Shown piece by piece: positions 33,640 to 45,231 of a stretch of 64,000 nt of DNA. How positions within the stretch are numbered: the first letter of the stretch is position 1; every line of letters starts with the position of its first letter. The notes beneath the pieces were generated by a model, which worked only from the letters and a program-made list of their open reading frames with translations, was not told the origin of the DNA and searched no databases. The position numbers and the translations under genes were made by a program. The DNA comes from Heterohyrax brucei (lineage: Eukaryota > Chordata > Mammalia > Hyracoidea > Procaviidae): contig CM053162.1 of NCBI GenBank assembly GCA_028571685.1, positions 5,708,001 through 5,772,000 of the forward strand, given 5' to 3'.

Positions 33640-34840
33640 ATCACAAGCACACAGTAAGAATTAATCAGCCATATGATAAAGCAAAAATACCAACAATGAA
33701 AGTAGCATAAAATAGAGAATAGAAACAGACTCACAAATACATTAAATAATATATTTACGAAACAGATTATAGAAAAAAAAACTGTGATTAAGTTATATAT
33801 GAAGAGACAAATTAAAAACAAAAAAACCTTCAGGGAAAATAAACCATAAAGAATAAACAGTGTGTTTGAGTTTTCTAGAAATGAAAATGGGAATGGCTAA
33901 AATTAAAAACATCAATGGAAAAGTTTAAACAGATAAGTTGTAGCTAAGGATGCAGTCAACTAATTGTAAGATAAAGGGAAAAAATCTAATATGTTCAATG
34001 ATGAGGCACATATACAGAGCATGCAAGAGAATGAGAAAAGGGGCATAGAAGACAGGGGGAGAAAGTCTGGCACACATTTAGTTAGGCGTCCCAGAAGGAG
34101 AATGGGATAAGACGCAGTAGCATTTGATAAGATGATGGCTGAAAGCACTAAAGCTAATGAAAGACATCAATCCACAGAGTCAACAGTACCACCAAATCTC
34201 AAACAAAACACAAAAGAAAAAATCTATTACTAGACACAGCATGATGAAACTGCACAAAAAGAAAGAAAAAATATTAAAAGCAACAGGAACTTTTGAGCAT
34301 AGGGATGTGTAAAGACCAATAATCTTCATGGAAACCTAAGACTGAGAGTAAAAATGGAAGTCAAAAGACCCTTATTAAGTTGAAAGAAAATAACTTCCAG
34401 CTTAAAATTCTATACCCAGAAAACAAAAGAAAAAAATCATCCAGGAATTAGGCTAAAGGAGACATTTACTCCAGGTAAAAACTGATAAAATATTCTATTG
34501 GCTGACTTACATTAGCAGAAATCCTGGAGAACGTGCATTAGGGAGAAAGAAGATAACCCCAGATGGTAGATGTAATGTGCAGAAAGGAATGAATAAATGC
34601 AAGTCACGTGAGAAATAAGTGATAAATGAAAGCAGCACAAAACAGTATCTTAAATATATATTATTAATTAAAATATATGACAGCAGTGGCAATGAAACTG
34701 GAGTGAGGATAGTATACAACAGTATGACATCTTTGGAGTGCCAGGGAGAAAAGTAAAAATGTTGATTAAAATTATCCTTTGGTAATGTGAGGGAAAAAAA
34801 ACAAAAAACAATGTAGGGCATGTGGCTGTGAGTCTACAGC
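33640..34840 (+). mobile_element. HAL1-like or old L1 ORF1 segment
   Basis: The order of 'ggagaaagtctggcacacat', 'cgtcccagaaggagaatgg', 'aagacatcaatccacagagt', 'atgatgaaactgcacaa', 'attctatacccagaaaac', and a late 'ccccagatggtagatgtaat' fits the ORF1-like region and 3' part of HAL1, an ancient half-L1 with ORF1 only. Frames are destroyed. An old L1 ORF1 is the alternative. The first part (33640-33990) is poorly supported. Confidence 0.5.
33991..34098 (+). repeat. 108-bp direct repeat, copy A (source side)
   Basis: From 'atgttcaatgatgaggcaca' to 'cccagaagg' this segment is identical to 35063-35170 except at one base (g at 34088, a at 35160). Copy A continues without break into HAL1-like sequence on its right ('agaatgggataag'), so it is in its original context. 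Confidence 0.92.
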
Positions 34841-34859
34841 TAAATATTCTAAATAAGGG

Positions 34860-35418
34860 TGTCTTAATGACCTGGTACTGCTCCAACAGAAAACACCATG
34901 ATTGGAAGGCTTCATGAAGAGAACTTTTACTGTTACAGTCCAGTAAGTCACAAATTCACTCATAGGTTACAAGTCCATTCAATATGAGGAATCATCCCAG
35001 TCCAGTAGGCTCAGTCCAAATTCAGGGAGAGAATCTCGGCACAGGAACCTCAGGTCCAAAGGATGTTCAATGATGAGGCACATATACAGAGCATGCAAGA
35101 GAATGAGAAAAGGGGCATAGAAGACAGGGGGAGAAAGTCTGGCACACATTTAGTTAGGCATCCCAGAAGGTGCTACTTTCAGTGCTACTTTCTTGGTGTT
35201 GTGAGGTTCCCACCTTCCTCTGCTCACTTCTCTCCTTTATATCCCACAAGCTTATAGCTTGAGTGCTGCCTCACTAACACGACTGCTGCCCATTCTCCAT
35301 CATCAATACCACAGAGGCAGGATTCACAACACATGGGAGGAATGATACCACATTGGGACTCATAGCTAAGTCAAATCAAAATGTACAGTTTTGGGGGAAA
35401 AAAATACAATCCATGACA
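34860..35418 (-). mobile_element. MaLR-like LTR, antisense, carrying a foreign 108-bp insert
   Basis: It runs from 'tgtcttaatgacctggtact' to 'aatccatgaca' in plus-strand reading. Near-target flanks are 'aaggg' (34855-34859) and 'acggg' (35419-35423). The LTR order is normal up to 'ggtccaaagg' (35062), then copy B of the 108-bp repeat stands where other copies have a short GC-rich segment. It resumes with 'gctactttcttggtg'. The LTR is quite diverged. Confidence 0.7.
35063..35170 (+). repeat. 108-bp direct repeat, copy B (inserted in an LTR)
   Basis: It is near-identical to 33991-34098 but lies in a context (an LTR) where no other family member has it. The junctions are 'caggtccaaagg|atgttcaa' and 'cccagaagg|tgctact'. 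It therefore arrived secondarily. An open frame through it (35063-35257) is accidental. Confidence 0.92.
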
Positions 35419-37624
35419 ACGGGAAACCTGAGTTTCTAATTTATTTGTTTCTTTCATATTATTTCCAGGTGTTTTTAGTGGCTATATCCAATGTTTACAG
35501 GAAGAGAGATTTCCAAAAGAGAAGAGACTGAAACAATGGCACCTAGGACCTCAACCAGTAACTTCATCCCAGAGACTAGATCTCTAAGCATTTCCTCCTG
35601 CCATCAGTCCTTCCTGTGTATATCAGCCAAAGAAACAACCCACTCTATTAGGGATGAAAACTGTGCCCATTTCAAGCAGGTGAGTGGCCTACCACAGCAC
35701 ATATGCTGCATAAAGGCAGTCCCTGTCTTCCCCAGGGAATTCCTTTTCCAGCTGACTGAATGGATAGGTAATCAAAATAGTTGAGTAATCACCTCCATCA
35801 GGGTTGAGACAAGCCTTCCCACTCACCACCAGGGCAACAAACACACAGTTGTATACACAGATGCAGACATAATACTTTCTAGCCTTCAGCTGTGCTCTGT
35901 CCCCTATGTTTTATTGCTCTGGTATTTCCCTTCATGAAGATCATTTAAAGTATGACTGTAAAGTATGACTGCTTTGCTGATACCAGTTGAGAGGTGGCTT
36001 GGAACGTGTTTGAAGAGGAAATGACAAGACCAAAATTGCTCTTGGAGGTACAGGTGGACCCACAGAACTGAAATGGTGCAGAGACAGGAAGCATGTGGAG
36101 AGTTTTCCGACAGAATGAGAGACCCCACATCAGAAATGAATGCACATGGCAGTGGATGCTCCAGCACTGGCTTGGGTAACACCAGTGTGTCAGATTCCTT
36201 CCTTTCAGATACCTAAAACAGATGACATTTCCGCTGGGAAGAAAGCCACTGGCCACATTCCCCCGTGGACACACAGCTCATCAAGTAGGGTCAAGGATGC
36301 ATAAAGATGGGTGTGACTGGCAGAGGAACTGAGGAAAAGGTTGTATACTAGCAGCTGAAAGTCTCCATGTCCAGCTGCTGACAAACACCACTACCCTGGC
36401 ATGTATGGGCACACTGAATTTACTGCATTCAGCTGACTTTGTTTTATTTGGACATGACACCTCAGGTGTTCACCAGCTTGATATGAAGGCCCATTTCAAA
36501 GAAGGTGTATTTCAAGGGCCTTGGTTTCTCATATTTTCTTTCAGATATGCCTTTGTGAAAAATAAACAAAACTTCTGGTTTTCATCACAGTGTTGCAGGT
36601 GACTAGATCCTGGGTGAGATCAAGGGCCAGACTGTTTGCACCTTCCATGGATAAGAACATACTGCAGTTTCTCCTGCTACAGCGGCCTCCTGGAGCTCAG
36701 AAAAAAAGGCCACTTTAAATAACAGTCATGTATTAAAGTAAGGGGAAAGAAAAAGAAAAAAAGCTCAAGGGCTACAGCACTGCCACAGTTTTAAATTATA
36801 GTGTAGGAGGATAAAAATAAAAGAGAGAGAGAGGAATACAGAGCAAGGGAAAAAAATTGCCATTGTTTTATGAAGCAGATGGGAAAGTTCAGAGGATCAG
36901 AAAAAGACTATTATTATCTCAGCTCTACAGTGACAAGCCAGGAGAAGGATACACAGTTTTTGTTGGTTTCTTTTTTTTCCCCTTGTCTCTCCCTGAAAAC
37001 AGGACACTGGTGGAATGCATTTTGAAAGCAGTTTAAAGATTCATTGGGCGTGCATGATTTTGAAAGCCCTTTCTCTTAATTTCTCAATTTTTCCCATTTG
37101 TTAAGATGTTTTGGGCTGCAGCCATGTAAGGTTATTTCAGCTCTGTCTAGAATTTCTTGGAAAATTCCACGGTTTACGAGCTGGAAAAGACCTTTCTTAG
37201 AGGTTAACTATTCCAAATTTAAGGTTAAAGAAACTCAGAGGGTAAAACTTATTGTGGCAGCAAATGTCAGCTACATTTTCAGCTCCAGTAAAGAAAAGGA
37301 ATCAGAGAATGGAAAGAAGAGAGAATAAAAAATTAGAAATCCAAAATCCAGGAATCTAAAACAAGATACCTACACATTTGCAGGAGATTGACCTCTTGGA
37401 TCATAAAGAAAAAAGGTGATTACTCCTAGATCAAGAATCACTTCAAGGGTCCCTCCTCCTTGAATACTATGGCTACACATGCCCTTGATGATCTTTTGCC
37501 TCTGAATCCTGGTATAATTTGTCTGAATCAAACAATTTTTCACTTAATTACACTTTTTAAATTAATTTATCCACCAAAACATTCATTGAAAGAAGAGGCA
37601 TTTATCAAAAGGAAGGAAACCAAC
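35419..37624. other. No certain gene; about 2.2 kb of largely unique sequence
   Basis: This is one of the two long stretches with few repeats. A segment at 35470-35680 has exon-like borders ('tattatttccag' before, 'aagcag|gtgagt' after), but its longest frame has an in-frame TAG at 35476-35478 and no recognisable domain. Other short frames (35904-36274 minus, 37098-37328 plus) have no motif I know. The region could hold regulatory or noncoding-RNA sequence, which I cannot establish. Confidence 0.4.
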
Positions 37625-37870
37625 ATTCTCTGAGCACATATTTTGTGTCAGGTATCTTGCAAAGTGCTCTGCCACATATACTACCCACCAGTTTCTTATA
37701 ACCAGCCTCTACGGCTGTTATTCTAAACTCCATTTCTAGAAATGAGAAAACTGAGTCACAAAAAGGTTACACGATTTAACCACAATTTCATAGTAAATAG
37801 TGTCAGAGCTGGGTTGAAACACCTATCTGATTAATTTCCAGCTTCTAAGCATATCTGTTTAAAGAAGGAT
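37625..37870 (+). mobile_element. MIR-type SINE
   Basis: 'ctgagcacatattttgtgtc', 'tgcaaagtgctctgccacat', 'agaaatgagaaaactgagtc', 'aaaaggttacacgatttaac' and 'gtgtcagagctgggttgaaa' follow the MIR core in order (family landmarks: gaaactgaggctcagagaggttaa). This is one of the better preserved MIRs here. Confidence 0.7.
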
Positions 37871-38567
37871 ATTCTAGTCTCTCTGCCCTGAAAAATCTGT
37901 CTGTCCAGTGAACGGGACACATGAATAGACAGATACTAAACAGCATAACGAATGCTGCCCCTGAGATGCGTGCATGTAAAGTTCATATGAAGTCCCAAAA
38001 GAAAGGCGTTTGGAACTTGGAAACAGGTGCCAAAGAAGGCTTTCCTGGAGGTGGGAGTTTCAAACTGACTCTGTAAGACCTGTGAGGGAAGTCTACGATT
38101 TGACGAGGCGGGAGAAGGAGTGGCATTCTGAACAAAGGGAACAGCTTCAGCAGGGGCATAAATATACCAAGTTTACACCTGAAAGCATACAGCGCAGCAA
38201 GGAGCAAGAACAGATGTGGAACTTGGAGTCAGGGGTGGAGAGGTGGATCTTGCGGGGGCAGGGTTCTTGTTTGCCACATGCGGAACTCTGGATTCAGTTC
38301 TCAAGGTAGTGGTTAACAACTAAGGGGAATGAGCGTGCAACTGGTGTGACAAAAGACTAGCACTGTATAAAAATAACACTATCCTGGATAAACTGCACTT
38401 CTTGAGGATTCCGCTAGTGAATATTCATCGGTGACCACTTCTTAACGTCTTGCCGAACTTGTGTCCACATTCTTCCTCTCAGCTCACTTCCATAGGCGGT
38501 ACAAGTCTAGAGACACAAAATAATTTGAATTTTAGCCAAAGCCAAACCACTGGCAAGTGAATTGCCA
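37871..38567. other. No gene seen; part may be an ancient interspersed repeat
   Basis: The stretch 38030-38280 ('gaaggctttcctggaggtgg', 'gagtggcattctgaacaaag', 'gggaacagcttcagcagggg') resembles a widespread old mammalian repeat whose name I cannot give with confidence. A 99-codon frame through it (38010-38309) is probably not a gene. The rest looks unique. Confidence 0.35.
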
Positions 38568-41213
38568 CAGTTGTTAGATGCTGTTGAGATGGTTCTGACT
38601 AATAGCAACTCGATTTACAACAAAGTGAAACAGTGCCCAGTCCTGTGCCATGCCCACAATCAGTTTTATGGTTGAGTCCATTGTCATAGCCACTATGTCA
38701 ACCTATCTAATTGAGTGTTTTCCTATTTTTTGCTCAAATTCTACTTCACCAAGCATGATGTCCTTCTCCAGGGACTGAATCTTCCTGACAACATGTCTAA
38801 ATTATGTGAGACAAGGGTACGCCATCCTTGCTTTCAAGGAGAACACTGGTTGTACTTCTTCCAGGACAGACCTGTTCATTCTTTTGGAAGTCCATGGTAT
38901 ATTCAATGTTCTTTTCCATAATTTATAGGCATTATTTTTTTCTTCCATCTTCCTTATTCCTTGTCCACCTTTTGGATGTATGTGATGCGACTGAAAATAC
39001 CATGTCTTGGGTCAGGTGCACCTCAGTCTTTAAGGTGACATCTTTGCCTGTCAACACTTTAAAAGACGTCTTTTGCAATAGATTTTCCCAGTACAAAGTG
39101 TATTTTGATTTCTTGACTGCTGCTTCTATGGGCATTGACTGTGAAACCAAGTGAAATGAAATCCTTGACAACCTCAATCTTTTCACCATTTATCAATGAT
39201 GTTGCTTATTGATCTAGTGGTGAGGACTTTTATTTTCTTATGATGAGGTGCAATACATAGTGAAGGCTGTGGATTTTAATCTTCATCAGTAAATGTTTCA
39301 GGTCCTTTTCACTTTCAGCAAACAAGGTTGTGTTATCTGCACAGTGCAGGTGGTTAGTCTTCCTCCAATCTTGGTGGTCCATTTTTCTTAATATAGTCCC
39401 GTTTCTCAGATTATCTGCTCAAGATACAGATTGAATTGGCATGGTTATGCACATCCTTCCTCACTTTAATCTATGCAATGTCCTCTTGTTCTGTTAAAAG
39501 GATCCATGCAAAGATTCCTCATGAGCACAATTCTGGAATTCCCATTCTCTGCAATAGTATTCATAATTTGTTATTATTTCTAATTTGTCATTATCCACAC
39601 AGAATAAGCCTTTACATAGTGAATACAATGCAAATAAACATCTTCCTGGTATGCTCTGCTTTCAGCTATCTTAAGTCAGCAATGATATTCCTGGTTCTAC
39701 CTCCTCTTTTGAATCTGTCCTGAATTCCTGGCAGCTGCTTTTGAATGATCTTCAGCAAAATTTTACCTGTGTGTGGTAAGAGGACTGCCAGTTAAGTTCG
39801 TGAATTCACCCTAGGAAAAGTTACCTTCCAAGTATTCCCCCTGGGAAGCTATGCATTCATACCGGGGCCCAGTCTACCCTTCAAAACAATTGTGGAACTC
39901 TTTTATCAGGAATGGCTATCAGAGCCATTGTTCTATTACCCTTGATGTCCTGAATGGCATCAAAATGTCTTCACTTCAATATTTCCTTTATTTTTAGATA
40001 AAGAAAAGTCACTGGGGGTCAGATCAGGTGAGTAAGTAGGATGCTCCAATACAGTTATTTGTTCATTGATTAAAACTCCCACACAGACAACTACACAACT
40101 AAGTTTGTGATCTGCCACCTTGTCACTGAGAGTAATGGCCATTCCGGAAAGAGTTCCCAAATTGCTTTGAAGGGTGGACTAGGTGCTGGTATCAGTGCAT
40201 GGCTTCTCAAGGGAAGTACTTCAAAAATGACTGATGAGGTACGTAGCACTTAACAATTAAGTTTGCAGACTTAATTGTCAGTCCTCATAGTAATTGTATT
40301 GCTTGGTAATTTCTGTGTTCAGTTGGATCACCTCCTTAAGAATAGATCTCTTCCAGTTAGTCAGCCAGATAGCTATCTTCAAGACTCTTGGCATAGACAA
40401 GTATGCACTTCCAGTGCTACAGCTGTTTGTTGAAATATCCCAGTTGGCAGTCCATCAGTTCCTGGAAGCTTGCTTTTTGCCAATGCCTTTAATGCAGCTT
40501 CGATTTCTTCCTTTAGTACTGTCCGTTCCTGATCCTACGCTAACTTTGTAAAGGTTGAATGTCAACCAATTCTTTTTGGTATAATGAATCCATGTATTAG
40601 TTCCACCTTGTTTCGTTGCTTCGTGCATTAACATTTTCCCTGTAGAATCCTTCACTACTGCAGCTTGAGGCTGGAATATTTTCTTTAGTTCTTTCAGACT
40701 GAGAAGTACAGAGAGTGTTCTTCCCTTTTGGTTTCCTATCTTTAGCTCCTTGTGCATGCCATTATAATTACTTTGCTTTCTTGAGCTGTCCTTTGAAATT
40801 TTCTGTTCAGTTCTTCTACTTCATCATTTTGTCCTTTTGCTTTAGCAATTTTCTGTTCAGTTCATTTTACTTCATTATTTTGTCCTTTTGTTTAAGAGCA
40901 AGTTTCAGAGTCTCTTCTCACATTTAATCTGGTCTTTTCTTTCTTTTCTGTCTTTTAAAAGCCCTATTGCTTTCTTCATTTATGATGTCTTTGAAGTCTT
41001 TCTACAACTTGTCTGGTCTTTGGGCATTAGTGTTCAATGCATCAAATCTTTTCTTGAGATGGTCTCTAAACTCAGGCGGGATTAGTGTAAGGTTGCATTT
41101 TGGCTTTCGTGTACTTTTTCTAATTTTCTTCAGATTCAATTTGAACTTGCAAATGAATAATTGATGGTCTGTTCCACAACCAGCCTCTGACCTTGTTCTG
41201 ACTCATGATACTG
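38568..41213 (-). mobile_element. RTE (BovB-like) LINE, antisense, near full length, interrupted by a mariner
   Basis: Plus-strand landmarks run in order from the 3' end: 'tgttagatgctgttgagatg', 'cagtcctgtgccatgcccac', 'accaagcatgatgtccttct', 'gtccatggtatattcaatgt', 'caggtgcacctcagtcttta', 'catgagcacaattctggaat', then past the mariner 'agttggatcacctccttaag', 'ttcctggaagcttgcttttt', 'ccaattctttttggtataat' and 'cttcccttttggtttcctat'. The end is near 41213. On the minus strand the pieces encode an RTE-type protein (thumb 'RLSRISFHL' region, 'TLKTEVHLTQDMVFSVASH'). All frames are broken. This is the longest RTE copy in the window at about 2.1 kb without the mariner. Confidence 0.85.
39779..40287 (-). 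mobile_element. Fold-back mariner element, copy 3, inside the RTE
   Basis: TA flanks lie at 39777-39778 and 40288-40289. Terminal repeats are 'agaggactgccagttaagtt' and 'cttaattgtcagtcctca'. Long inner arms mirror each other ('ctacccttcaaaacaattgt' / 'attgctttgaagggtggact'). The centre, minus strand (40160-39960), reads 'VLEHPTYSPDLTPSDFSL', a mariner transposase C-terminal block with its catalytic aspartate position. The element is about 509 bp, the same architecture as the copies at 21727 and 22673. Confidence 0.8.
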
Positions 41214-44200
41214 CCACAAAGAGTGGACCAAGTCTAAGTAACATAAGCCCACACCAGATACGGGGCCTTCAGCTCTGGATCCACTATGAGCCCAGTTATG
41301 TGACTCTGGGAAAATTACTGTACCTTTTGTGCCATTAGTTCTCTTAGCTAGGACACTGATATTTCACTGAGCAGGTATGAGCTTTCTCATGAATCAAGAA
41401 AGCCTCTATGCTGCACGACTCTCACTATGTGTGTATGTGTGTGTGTTCAATAAAGTGTACATCTGGACGCAGTTTCACACTGGCTAGGCCAGCTGCCTCG
41501 GTGCGGATGAGTCCTGGGCCTAAATCAGAGCACTTGGCCTCTGATGGAGAAGAGTTGCCTCTTCTTGGGATTCACAAGTGGGGCACTGCCAGCTTCTCTT
41601 ATGAGGACACAAGTCCCTCTGTGACTGAGATAATGAAAGTCCACTGGCTACACTTCTCCATTTGTCTCTCATTCCTCTCCCTCGAGAGTAGGTCTCCCGT
41701 CAAACTCTGCCCGGACGGGCAACTGGCCTGACGGGAGGAAAGATCCTGGGTCCGCAACTGGTATGACTAAATCTACATTGTGCCTAGAGTCCTCACTGAG
41801 TCTGGCCCTAGGCCCACCGCACACCCTGAGGGGCCTGTTGCACTCAGGAAAGGCAGGGGTCCCAGCCCTGAGTGGGACAAGTCTGCCACTTATAAGCAAG
41901 AGGAGATTCAGAGTTGGGAAGGAAGTGCTAGGTGGAATGGCTGAGACAGGTCGTGGGAATAATAATGAATGAGGAGGGATGGGAGGCAAATGCCTTCCCC
42001 TCCAGACCAGGTAACGGCAGGTAACATCTGCTGTAGGATTAAGCCCTTGAATGTCAATCCTGCCCTCTACCAGGTCTGCAGGCCATCAGCCAGGAAGGCC
42101 TTTCTAATTGCTGTCACTTACAATCTGTCCTCTGTACCTCCCTCATTTACCTTGCTCTTCATCTCCCCTATTGATGTGTCTAAAAACGCACAGGATACAA
42201 AAATGCTTAACTTGCTGCTTTTGCTATTACACCTGAGAAGGCTCAAGATGCACACTCTCTGCTCAGGCTTCATTCTACTTGTAATTTCCTTCCTCTTCAC
42301 CCCTGCTCTGGCAGTGCCCTGCCCTCTACTTCTCACCATTGCCCTTGACCTTTGAGTCTTTTCACCTCCTAGCTCACAGGTGTTCATCTGCCTTGAACAC
42401 CATTCTCCATTATCCCAAACCCACTGACTGCCTCTCCAGCATGTATCCTTTCCTCCGCAGCTGACGTCACGCCACACAGTCACACTTATGCCCCAGCAAA
42501 CCTCTGTCCTCTGCTAAGCCTAGTAGGGCTAGGGAACTTCTTTGCCTAATCCAGCAGCCATTGCTTCCGTGAACTTAATATTCATGACAGATAGAACATT
42601 TCACGGTGAATTGGATGCACATTCAACTGGAAATGAAAATTTTATGACTGTTCTCACTCGGAGCCGCAGATTACACCAGCTGAGAAAACACAGCACAGAC
42701 GTACAACCTGTGAACTGTAAAGTATATTAATAATGAAACCACAGCCTGGGAAATGAAGGCTTTATTCTGTTTATATTCTGCTCCATTAATAGAAGACACT
42801 TCAGCTAGCTCCACCCCATTAGCCAGCAATCTGTGCAGGGAAAGAAGGGCTGGGAAACTGGGCCAGGGTGTAGAAGGGCTCCCCCCACCCCCAACAACTA
42901 CGCCATGGCTATACAACTCCACAAGAGGTCAGATTTCCTTGCAGCAACATCTTAACAGATGTAACAGTGCAGTGGGGACTGTGTCCTAGATCCCCAGTGT
43001 ACAGAGAGGCTGCCTGGGCACAATCTCAATCACAGCATCTGTGTCTTCATGAGAATCTCCCAGTTGAATAAAGAAGGTCCACACTACATCCAGACACAGG
43101 GGAGGTCAGTTGGAAACCACAACCAGAGAGAATTACTGTGAAATCCAACCTGTAGGTACAGGTTCCCAGGCTGTATGCATCCATCTATCATAATACTTAA
43201 CATTTGAGAACTGCTACACTGACATCATCAAACTCCAGATGTTTCCTATATCCAAAGACTAATAAAAAAAACCTTTGGGATGAAAATACGCCTACCTTGT
43301 CTTGATCATGACGTTAATGCCCAGAGAACAATACCAGGGTAAGTATGTATACTGGTGACAGCCATTTACTACAAGACTGGGCATGGCTAGGTGTCTGCCA
43401 CATACAACTTGTGGCTTCTCAGCAACACTTGTTCCAGGTATGGCAGGAGCTTGGCACTTGATGTGGCAGAGGGCTCTTCCCATGCACTGTCAACCTGGCC
43501 CAGGATGATTAACTGATCTGCAGTGTAATGAGTAACAACTGGAAAGAAGTCAAGAACTTGATAAGCCATTGTAGAGGCCTGGGACATAGGGTCACAAATG
43601 GCCAAGACAAAAATAAACCTGGGGAGCTTCTAGTAACTGAAGGACAGTACCCAAGCAGGCTCCTTGTTCCCCATCTTCTGACTCTGCTCTGGCTCTAGGA
43701 GAGCTCAGAGCACACTGCTATGCCAGAGAGCCTGGGCACTAACAGACCAGCTGTACACTCTCCTCTAGAATACTGGGTAGTGCTTCTCACTTCCTCTGAC
43801 CCCCAGTCCTCACAATTGGTCTGAAAAAGTAAGCAGATGGTCAGTCCTGGGCAGTGGTCAAAACATAGTACCCTACGGTATTTTAGTACCTTGGAAGGTC
43901 ATCTCTTTTACTTTTCCATACTTAGCCGGGATTCAACAAATGCTGCCAAGAAATTAACTACCAGCCCCATCTCTGGCTCCAGGCCTCAGTAACAGAATCA
44001 GTGGTGTAGAAAGGCCCTGCTTCTCCACGCCTCCTTTGAGTTTGATTCTTTTATAGAACTCTATACATGAGGATGGGTCTCAGTACATTTCCTGCAGGGT
44101 AATTTTACTCTTTGAGGTCATCCACACAGAGAATGACTAAAGACAAGGTTAGAGAATGGGTATATTGATGACATGGGCACAACAGATGCAACCATGTAAT

Positions 44201-45033
44201 GCTGCTACATGCTATGAGTATGTCTAATAAACATTTGCTGACAAAAAACCAATAATTTCTTTTCTTTCTTTTTTTTGAGCTACTTGAGTAAATAAATAAT
44301 TTTGTTAATAAGTATCAGCACAAAGCTGGTTCATATAAAGTAAATACCCTAAATTTCCAACATCATCATGCTGCTTTACTACTCTGCTATATATGATATC
44401 AACCACTCCTCCGACCCTCAACATTCTTTCTTTGACTATAGAGTTCAATAATTCATGGCAAACTCTCATAGAGTTTGTCAAGCAGTAACAGGTTACAACT
44501 AAGGATCAACATCAACTTGGTGAGGGTGGGGCTGAGACGGTCGATTAGTCAAAGGCTTCCTGTGATTCATCTAACAACAAAGATCCAAAAGAATAAATGA
44601 GTCCTTTATGCATGACTCTCTATAATCCCCAAATATCAAAGAGAAAGATGAGCAATTGGATTAAGCAATGTGGAAGGAACAGTAGGTCCAGAGTATATCT
44701 AGACCTGAACCACCAGAAAGGGCTGAGGACAGTGTGGTAAGCAGAGTGGTGGCAGTTGGATGGCATTCTCTTCAGCAGGAAAAAGTGACCAAGAATTCAC
44801 TCACTTCCAGAACCAGTGAAAACAGCACTAGATCATCAAAAGCTAAGTCTTTGGATGTCACCTACTATGCTCAGATCTAAATCTTTCCTTGAGAAGAAAC
44901 CTCTTTCTCTCCTCCCAGTGATTCTCACTCATCTTTCTGCAGTGCAACTAGCTCTGGAATCTGACACCATTTACCGAGTCAGAAGTAGGACTCCTTAACC
45001 CTCCCCCTGCCCCAGCCATTCTCCAAGACTCAG
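41214..45033. other. No certain gene; longest repeat-poor stretch
   Basis: About 3.8 kb with almost no recognisable repeat. The GC content rises around 41450-42500. It holds a perfect TGACGTCA palindrome at 42462-42469 (CRE/ATF-type site) without obvious promoter context. An A/T-rich, homeodomain-like segment lies at 42560-42800 ('ttaatattcatgac', 'tatattaataatg', 'ctccattaatag'), and an unassigned minus-strand frame at 43387-43605. Several short frames (41408-41731, 41969-42355, 42118-42483 minus) have no domain I recognise. If this locus has regulatory or noncoding function, this is the likeliest place. Confidence 0.4.
43387..43605 (-). other. Unrecognised open frame, possible pseudogene fragment
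   Basis: The 72-codon minus-strand frame has balanced amino-acid composition ('MAYQVLDFFPVVTHYTADQL', 'LPYLEQVLLRSHKLYVADT') and, unlike most spurious frames here, reads like globular protein. The upstream bases continue open for some codons ('RFIFVL'). It stops at TAG (43387-43389). A neighbouring frame (43292-43483) continues with protein-like sequence, which would fit a frameshifted or nonsense-broken processed copy of a gene. I do not recognise the parent and cannot exclude chance. Confidence 0.2.
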
Positions 45034-45048
45034 AGAGCGAACAGTTTT

Positions 45049-45216
45049 ATTTTTGGTTTTTTTTTTATTTTTATTTTTTATTTAACATAACTGAGTAAAA
45101 ATGTACATTCACATGTAAATTTACATGCCCCCCTATATGCAGCTTCCACTGCTCTCCCTGTCCGGTGACTGCACACTATTCCTCTCTGCTCCATACATGT
45201 CTCATCCTCCCAACAG
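45049..45216 (-). mobile_element. Short 5'-truncated L1 insertion with 15-bp target duplication
   Basis: The flanks 'agagagcgaacagtt' (45034-45048) and 'agagagtgaacagtt' (45217-45231) differ at one base. Between them is a T-rich run (the poly-A in antisense), then 'tttaacataactgag', 'aatgtacattcaca', and 'tgcagcttccactgctctcc', the reverse complement of the L1 3' end at 50550-50690. About 168 bp long. Its close match to L1 no. 4 implies a recent insertion of that subfamily. Confidence 0.85.
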
Positions 45217-45231
45217 AGAGAGTGAACAGTT

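Noticed and set aside
42118..42483. Overlapping open frames on both strands as a coding exon
   Set aside because: Both frames lack recognisable domains and splice context. Low stop density follows from the local GC content.
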